A stretch of DNA of 64,000 nucleotides from Roseivirga echinicomitans. GTDB lineage: Bacteria > Bacteroidota > Bacteroidia > Cytophagales > Cyclobacteriaceae. A program made the position numbers and the translations under genes. Below are positions 60,101 to 64,000 of this stretch, piece by piece. How positions within the stretch are numbered: position 1 is the first letter of the stretch; the number at the start of each line of letters is the position of its first letter. The DNA lies in contig NZ_LRDB01000007.1 in the NCBI RefSeq assembly GCF_001592935.1, positions 24,859 through 88,858 of the forward strand, written 5' to 3'. Under the pieces are notes generated by a model. The model was not told the origin of the DNA. It saw only the letters and a program-made list of their open reading frames with translations, and searched no databases.

Positions 60101-60409
60101 GCGCAAGGTTTGGCCATTCCGCAAACTGATTACTTGTTAAGTGCAGCTTACTTAAGACTCAAGAACTTAACCATCGGTTATACTTTGCCAGTAAAATTAA
60201 TGTCTAGAACTGGTCTTTCAAATGTTAGAGTTTATGCCAGTGGCGAAAACCTTTTCGAATGGTCAGCATTGAAAGACTACTTCGATCCAGAAGCAGTAAA
60301 CAATGCCATTCAGTATAACCCTGCCGTGAGCGGTGGAAGAGGAGTAGGTAAAGGTTACACTTACCCGTTCCAAAGACGATATGTATTGGGTATCAACATC
60401 ACTTTGTAA
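57137..60409 (+). CDS. SusC/RagA family TonB-linked outer membrane protein
   Basis: 1090 residues. A longish signal sequence with a hydrophobic core (LMLMCLCVSVLGFAQ) ends near 34. A CarboxypepD_reg-like domain (~37-110, GLISDVEGQPIFGVTVFEKGT) is followed by the family motif LQEFVVVGYG, then the plug (VTEGLQGVIPNLNI, NIRGITSINGG, PLILIDGVP, SSAAIYGARAAFGVVIITTKNG in blocks) and a ~800-residue barrel. It imports a ligand captured by the SusD protein encoded 26 bases downstream. The linked phosphodiesterase suggests a phosphorus-containing ligand. TACATTTG at 57093-57100 may be the -7 element, although no TTG is well placed. Confidence 0.95.
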   Translation: MKGLTSIFSTQHRQLRRTCLMLMCLCVSVLGFAQDLNVKGLISDVEGQPIFGVTVFEKGTTNGMITGADGEYSIKVKSQESVIVFSFVGFLSQEVTVNNQSTINITLEEDIKELQEFVVVGYGVEKKVNLSGAVDQVDAQQLAKRPISSVTEGLQGVIPNLNIDSNSGAPGATPNINIRGITSINGGSPLILIDGVPSDAVELNRIAPQDIESISVIKDASSAAIYGARAAFGVVIITTKNGSDKMKISYSGYTSMNQATVLPDKITDPYIYSRLLETSTDNTPWDNINFSDQYYAWARDRSNDSSLPGVRMNPTNEAAWEYMGGEDWSRHFMKDQTTSSNHQLSISGGDDRTSYLLSGSYSHQDGVLAIADDYFDRYTVRSKVSYKANDWLTLSNNTYLTTTERKEPSYFDITSIYNIAPTSWDVNPDGSWANSEAGVISAQLTDGGEDITEFTSVQSQFGVQAELLKDVLTFNTDFTFRRGRQDRNWFQTKYNIGFGPSDIREQGNNSAYRSSTVENYYVLNSYLSYRQQFGDHALSGTLGFNQEHNRWNSFSAQRNNVISASLPTIALATGDQFVDENVSEWAVRGVFYRLNYIYNDKYIVEFNGRYDGASKFPSNNRYGFFPSASVAWRVDEENFMAGMRDWVSQFKLRGSIGSLGNQAIGPYEYISTMDAYQGNYLIDGKLPLEISSPQLVSNNFSWEEVVTRNFGVDMGFLENKVTASFDIYRRDTKGMLTLGRELPDVLGATEPKENAADLKTNGWEFSFGYQNEVSLSGKPLNFKAGFNLSDSRSFITKFDNPTGSITQFYEGMELGQIWGLQNDGFFRSVEEIDALDQNAIVPWGAISIVEGWPKYKDLNGDNKITKGYTLDDTKDLSIIGNQSPRYRYGMNLSADWNGFDISVLFQGVGKRDYYPLDYLYWGFYQQPYAGGYAHLNDFYRAESETGADRDRHSQSYIDAGLADQNLDAKYPHLQSWLADRNLGERIDQAQGLAIPQTDYLLSAAYLRLKNLTIGYTLPVKLMSRTGLSNVRVYASGENLFEWSALKDYFDPEAVNNAIQYNPAVSGGRGVGKGYTYPFQRRYVLGINITL

Positions 60410-60435
60410 TCATCTGATTTTTAAACGAATTCAAA

Positions 60436-62223
60436 ATGAAAAATTTTAAAATACTGATTGCACTCTTCTTAATTTGTTCAGTTGCAGCTTGTGACGACAA
60501 ATTCTTAGATGTAGTGCCAGAAACTTCGATTGGCGTAGAGAACTTCTTTAACACAGAAGAAGACCTTAATATTTACGTCAACAGCCTTTACAATTTCCCA
60601 GGTTCGGGAATTTATTATGCCGATGGAGGAACAGATAATGCTGCCATTACGGGTAATACTGAAATGAAAACCATGATGGTAAGCTCTCCATCTTCTTCTA
60701 CCGTTACTTCTGGCTGGAGCTGGGGTACTTTGAGATCAATCAACTTGTTTTTAGAGAACTTTGAAAAAGCGAACATCTCTCAAGAAAAACTAAATCACTT
60801 TGAAGGTTTGGGAAGATTCTTCAGAGCGCAGTTTTACTACGACAAAGTGAAAAGGTATTCAGATGTGCCTTATTATGATTTCGTTATCGAAACGGGTGAT
60901 ACTGAAGCCTTGAACAAGTCACGTGATTCTCGTGAAATGGTAGTGGATAAGGTGTTTGAAGACTACCAGTTTGCTATCGAGAATATTTTCGAGAACCAAC
61001 CTGATGGCGCAGTAAACAGATGGGTAGCAAAGGCCTTTATGGCAAGAAACGCGCTACACGAAGGTACTTTTAGAAAGTATCATAGTGAATTGAATCTTGC
61101 TGCTTCGGCTGATAAATATTTGAAGTTGGCGAGAGATATCGCTAAAGACATCATGGACAATGGCCCTTTCAGTATCAAGAACACAGGCAATAGCGCTACG
61201 GACTACAGTAGCTTGTTCAATAGCACTGATTTAGAGTCAAATCCAGAAGTGATTTTAGGAGTATATAGCCTTGACCAAGTGAAAAATAGTAGTTGGTCAG
61301 AAACTGTGTTTGGTAATTATGAAACCAGTCCAGCAAAGGACTTATTGCAGTCTTACTTAATGGCAGATGGTTCTTATTATTCGAACCAAGCCAATTACGA
61401 TGAATTCAACTTTGTTCAAGAATTCCAAAACAGAGACCCGAGATTGTCTCAAACTTATGCTTATCCAGGCTTTGTGCTGGTAAACTCAAGAACTTACAGC
61501 CAAGGTGCAGGAACGTATGTTCAGCAATTGGCAAAGAATTTCTCGGGCTATCATCAGCTGAAAGGGTTTGTGAATGTAACAGATCAGTCCACTATTAATA
61601 ACTTGGACTTTCCTGTATTGAGATTTGCCGAAACACTTTTGATTTATGCTGAAGCCAAAGCTGAGTTGAATGAAATGAGCCAAGCTGTATTAAACGAGTC
61701 GATTAACCTATTGCGTAACAGAGCAGGTATGCCAAACTTGACAATGGCTGCTACAGTAGATCCAGTGTTGCAGGCAAAGTATCCAACAGTTTCAGATCCA
61801 GTTTTACTCGAAATCAGAAGAGAAAGAAGGGTTGAAATGGCATTGGAAGGGTATAGGTTCGATGACCTGATGCGTTGGAAAGCTGGTAAATTGTTAGAAG
61901 AAGAGCCAAAAGGTTTATACTTCAGTGGCTTAGGTAAGCACGACATCACTGGCGATGGAATTGAAGATGTTATTCTTTTAGATGCTTCAGCTTCAATCCC
62001 AGATACCAAAGAGCGAAATGCCTTAGATGTTCCTTTTGCTTATTACCGTGTAGGTAGCTTTGGTGAAAATGTGGGAGTGTTTTTGTCAGAAGGCAACAGC
62101 GGACATATTTTAACGGTCATTGAAAGAGGAACTTTTGACGATCCAAAGTTTTACTACCGTCCGGTGCCAGCTGCTCAAGTAGCGCTGAACCCTAGCTTAA
62201 CACAGATTTTTGGATGGAATTAG
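60436..62223 (+). CDS. RagB/SusD family nutrient uptake lipoprotein
   Basis: 595 residues: signal MKNFKILIALFLICSVAAC (Cys19), then DDKFLDVVPETSIGVENFFNTEEDLN, typical SusD start. It has GLGRFFRAQFYYDKVKRYSDVPYYD near 130, LRFAETLLIYAEAKAELNEMS near 395, and the RRERRVEMALEGYRFDDLMRWKAG helix pair near 460, all diagnostic. TPR-like helices form the substrate-binding lid of the SusC channel on the cell surface. Partner SusC is directly upstream; a terminator follows at 62244. Confidence 0.95.
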   Translation: MKNFKILIALFLICSVAACDDKFLDVVPETSIGVENFFNTEEDLNIYVNSLYNFPGSGIYYADGGTDNAAITGNTEMKTMMVSSPSSSTVTSGWSWGTLRSINLFLENFEKANISQEKLNHFEGLGRFFRAQFYYDKVKRYSDVPYYDFVIETGDTEALNKSRDSREMVVDKVFEDYQFAIENIFENQPDGAVNRWVAKAFMARNALHEGTFRKYHSELNLAASADKYLKLARDIAKDIMDNGPFSIKNTGNSATDYSSLFNSTDLESNPEVILGVYSLDQVKNSSWSETVFGNYETSPAKDLLQSYLMADGSYYSNQANYDEFNFVQEFQNRDPRLSQTYAYPGFVLVNSRTYSQGAGTYVQQLAKNFSGYHQLKGFVNVTDQSTINNLDFPVLRFAETLLIYAEAKAELNEMSQAVLNESINLLRNRAGMPNLTMAATVDPVLQAKYPTVSDPVLLEIRRERRVEMALEGYRFDDLMRWKAGKLLEEEPKGLYFSGLGKHDITGDGIEDVILLDASASIPDTKERNALDVPFAYYRVGSFGENVGVFLSEGNSGHILTVIERGTFDDPKFYYRPVPAAQVALNPSLTQIFGWN

Positions 62224-62243
62224 ATTAGGTTGCAAATATTGAT

Positions 62244-62276
62244 ATACCGGATGAGGCTTTTGGCCTCTTCTGGTAT
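62244..62276 (+). terminator. Terminator of the susCD operon
   Basis: ATACCGGATGAGGC (62244-62257) and GCCTCTTCTGGTAT (62263-62276) pair at 12 of 14 positions around a TTTTG loop, followed by TTTC. Located 20 bases after the SusD stop. The phosphodiesterase gene 120 bases downstream may have its own promoter or be reached by read-through. Confidence 0.75.
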
Positions 62277-62362
62277 TTTCTCATTTTCAGCTTAAATTAA
62301 GGTTCGGTTCATTTATTTCTATAATATTCAAACACTCAATTAATCAGATAAAGATTCACATC

Positions 62363-63586
62363 ATGTTGAAATCAATAAGTATACTTTTTTTAGCCATCGT
62401 TATGGCGGCCTGCGGTACTGCACCCGAAAAAAAGGTAATGATCATCTTAGTCGATGGTGTTCCTGCAGACGTGCTGGAAAGTGTAGATACGCCAATTTTG
62501 GATCAAATTGCTGCTCAAGGTGGCTATACTCGCGCTTATCAAGGTGGAGGAAAAGACGAATATACACAGACGCCTACTATTTCGGCCCCAGGTTATATGA
62601 ATATGATTACGGGAGTTTGGGGCAACAAACACAATGTTTGGGGCAACAGTGTAAGAAATCCCAACTACAATTATTGGAGTATTTTTCGCACCGTTAAAAC
62701 GGTTAACCCTGAAATGAGCACGGCTATTTTTTCAAGCTGGGAAGATAACAGAACCAAGTTGGTAGGAGAAGGAAAAGCAGATGCTGGTAACTTTATGTTC
62801 GATTACTCTTTTGATGGTTTTGAGTTAGATACAGTCGCTTTCCCACATACTTCCGACCGTAGTTTTATGTACAATATTGACGAAAACGTTTCGAAAGGAA
62901 CGGCTGATTATGTGCTTTCTGATGCGCCTAATTTGTCGTGGGTGTATTTAGAATTTACGGACGACATGGGCCACATGTATGGCGATAGTCCGCAAATGAT
63001 TGAAGCGGTAAAGGGGATGGATAACCAAGTGGGAAGAATTTGGGCGGCCATTCAGCAACGCGAAAAGGAATTCAATGAAGATTGGATGATTGTTATTACA
63101 ACAGATCATGGTAGGAGCGAAGAGACAGGCAAAGGCCACGGTGGGCAATCGGAGAGAGAACGTGTTACTTGGATTGTTACAGATCAAAATAACTTGAATG
63201 AGAGGTTCGAAAATAACCCACCCGTAGTAGATGTTGCTGCTAGTGCTTTAAGGTTTTTGGAAATTGAAGTACCTACTCAAATTAAGGAAGAAATGGATGG
63301 CGTTCCGTTCATTGGCGATATTTCAATCATGAATGCCAAAGCGAAGACAGAAGGGGGCGAGCTCACCTTGACTTGGGATGTAGCCGACAAATCGGGTAGC
63401 GTAGAAATCTATCAGTCTTCTACAAACAACTTTGCTAAAGGGGGGAAGGATGACTATTCACTTTTAGGCAAGGCAGATGTGAAAGATGGTCAGTTTAAAA
63501 CTGCTGTTACTTTTCCAACAGGCACCACCAAGCTTTTATTAAAAGCACCTCATAACTGGGTGAATGTTTGGGTGATTGTTGAATAA
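62363..63586 (+). CDS. Alkaline phosphatase superfamily phosphodiesterase/nucleotide pyrophosphatase lipoprotein
   Basis: 407 residues: lipoprotein signal MLKSISILFLAIVMAAC (Cys17), catalytic domain with metal ligands D31 (IILVDGVP), nucleophile Ser74 in TPTISAPGY, D200 and H204 in FTDDMGHMYG, D248/H249 in TTDHGR and H259 in GHGG. The nucleophile is Ser where nucleotide pyrophosphatase/phosphodiesterases often have Thr. A C-terminal ~95-residue beta-sandwich (ELTLTWDVADKSGSVEIYQSS) is probably an accessory domain. As the third gene in the SusC-SusD locus it likely releases phosphate, nucleotide or polyol phosphate from the ligand. Confidence 0.9.
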   Translation: MLKSISILFLAIVMAACGTAPEKKVMIILVDGVPADVLESVDTPILDQIAAQGGYTRAYQGGGKDEYTQTPTISAPGYMNMITGVWGNKHNVWGNSVRNPNYNYWSIFRTVKTVNPEMSTAIFSSWEDNRTKLVGEGKADAGNFMFDYSFDGFELDTVAFPHTSDRSFMYNIDENVSKGTADYVLSDAPNLSWVYLEFTDDMGHMYGDSPQMIEAVKGMDNQVGRIWAAIQQREKEFNEDWMIVITTDHGRSEETGKGHGGQSERERVTWIVTDQNNLNERFENNPPVVDVAASALRFLEIEVPTQIKEEMDGVPFIGDISIMNAKAKTEGGELTLTWDVADKSGSVEIYQSSTNNFAKGGKDDYSLLGKADVKDGQFKTAVTFPTGTTKLLLKAPHNWVNVWVIVE

Positions 63587-63701
63587 GCCGGAGTGCAGAT
63601 TATCTAGAAATTAAGCTTTAAGGGTGAAACCGTTAAGTGCTTCCATAACCAAGCTTTTTTAGGGACTATTGCAATGGCTAACCCTAAATAGATCGCTTTA
63701 T

Positions 63702-63992
63702 ATGATTCCCAATACTATCATAAGTTACAGTGTTCAAACCTTAGGTTGGTTGGGCACTGTACTTTTTATTATCAGTTACGTTCAGCTCAATCGTGGTGTT
63801 TGGACACTTCGGGATACTAAGTTTCACGTTTATAATATTCTTGGTAGTGTGTTTTTAGTGATTGACACCGTTTATGACTTCTCTTATGCTGCGGCAGCGG
63901 CTAATTTTTTTTGGGGAATTGTGGCTTTCTATGGTTTGATCAAGTTCAGGAATCATGGAAAAACAAAGAGCGAAGAATTAACAGAAAAATAA
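63702..63992 (+). CDS. Small membrane protein, CBU_0592-like
   Basis: 96 residues from ATG 63702 (MIPNTIISYSVQTLGW); an ATG 11 codons upstream is less likely. Three hydrophobic stretches: LGWLGTVLFIISYVQL, YNILGSVFLVIDTVYDF and AAAANFFWGIVAFYGLIKF, then a charged tail (HGKTKSEELTEK). The pattern fits the small CBU_0592-type membrane family of unknown function. Complete in the window, stop at 63992. No operon partner is visible before the edge. Confidence 0.75.
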   Translation: MIPNTIISYSVQTLGWLGTVLFIISYVQLNRGVWTLRDTKFHVYNILGSVFLVIDTVYDFSYAAAAANFFWGIVAFYGLIKFRNHGKTKSEELTEK

Positions 63993-64000
63993 AAGCCCAA

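Noticed and set aside
61644..62009. 121-residue minus-strand frame
   Set aside because: Antisense to the most conserved part of SusD.

Overview
The window looks like chromosome of a Bacteroidota bacterium, most likely a marine or environmental member of the Cytophagales. The evidence is the gene content: SusC/SusD pair, CarboxypepD_reg TonB-dependent receptors, DUF4249 lipoprotein, PadR-coupled FtsX permeases with a permease-prefix domain, and LytS/LytTR and PepSY-like families. Several starts also carry the phylum-specific promoter pattern TTG-N20/21-TAnnTTTG. G+C is moderate to low by eye. The genus is not determined. I recognised no tRNA, rRNA or CRISPR array.

Layout. 1-1812: one secreted protein embedded in dispersed intergenic repeats, including a 143-bp sequence present twice. 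1813-13454: two PadR/permease operons flank a lipoprotein, a DUF2306 membrane protein, a probable gntK-mscS-pgl (gluconate/pentose phosphate) run, an OmpA-like protein, a flavodoxin-family reductase and a CsbD protein. 13486-16616: BaiN-type flavoprotein, small unknowns and an acyl-CoA thioesterase. 16625-21716: molybdenum cofactor operon (moaA-moeA-moaC-MoaD-like-BNR propeller) with divergent xdhC. 21821-27436: DJ-1/PfpI, DUF1801, MDR oxidoreductase, metallophosphoesterase and a LytS/LytTR two-component pair.

27.4-42.8 kb is an accessory-looking region. Almost every gene or small operon in it is separated from the next by one family of palindromic repeats. A REP-associated tyrosine transposase (RAYT) sits inside one full copy at 39949-40578. 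The genes between the repeats are ALDH/DUF779/AraC, SDR/VOC, an MDR oxidoreductase, a two-gene defence-like cassette, an M13 peptidase, a SnoaL-like protein and a PhyH dioxygenase. The defence-like cassette (33654-37491) is the most interesting locus. It pairs a Nudix hydrolase with a ~1150-residue protein that fuses a PLD-type nuclease domain, an SF2 helicase, a long uncharacterised middle and a LexA/UmuD-like S24 module. That module keeps its Ser-Lys dyad and has an Ala-Gly pair exactly 35 residues before the serine, as in LexA.

42.8-64.0 kb returns to housekeeping and surface genes: an orphan IF-2 N-terminal-like protein, an OmpR-type two-component system with a PepSY-like periplasmic protein, a TonB receptor, a Cu/Zn superoxide dismutase lipoprotein, a TonB receptor plus DUF4249 pair, glutaminyl cyclase, TlpA thioredoxin, DUF4180, SRPBCC and TetR. 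It ends with a SusC/SusD pair followed by a phosphodiesterase lipoprotein and a small membrane protein.
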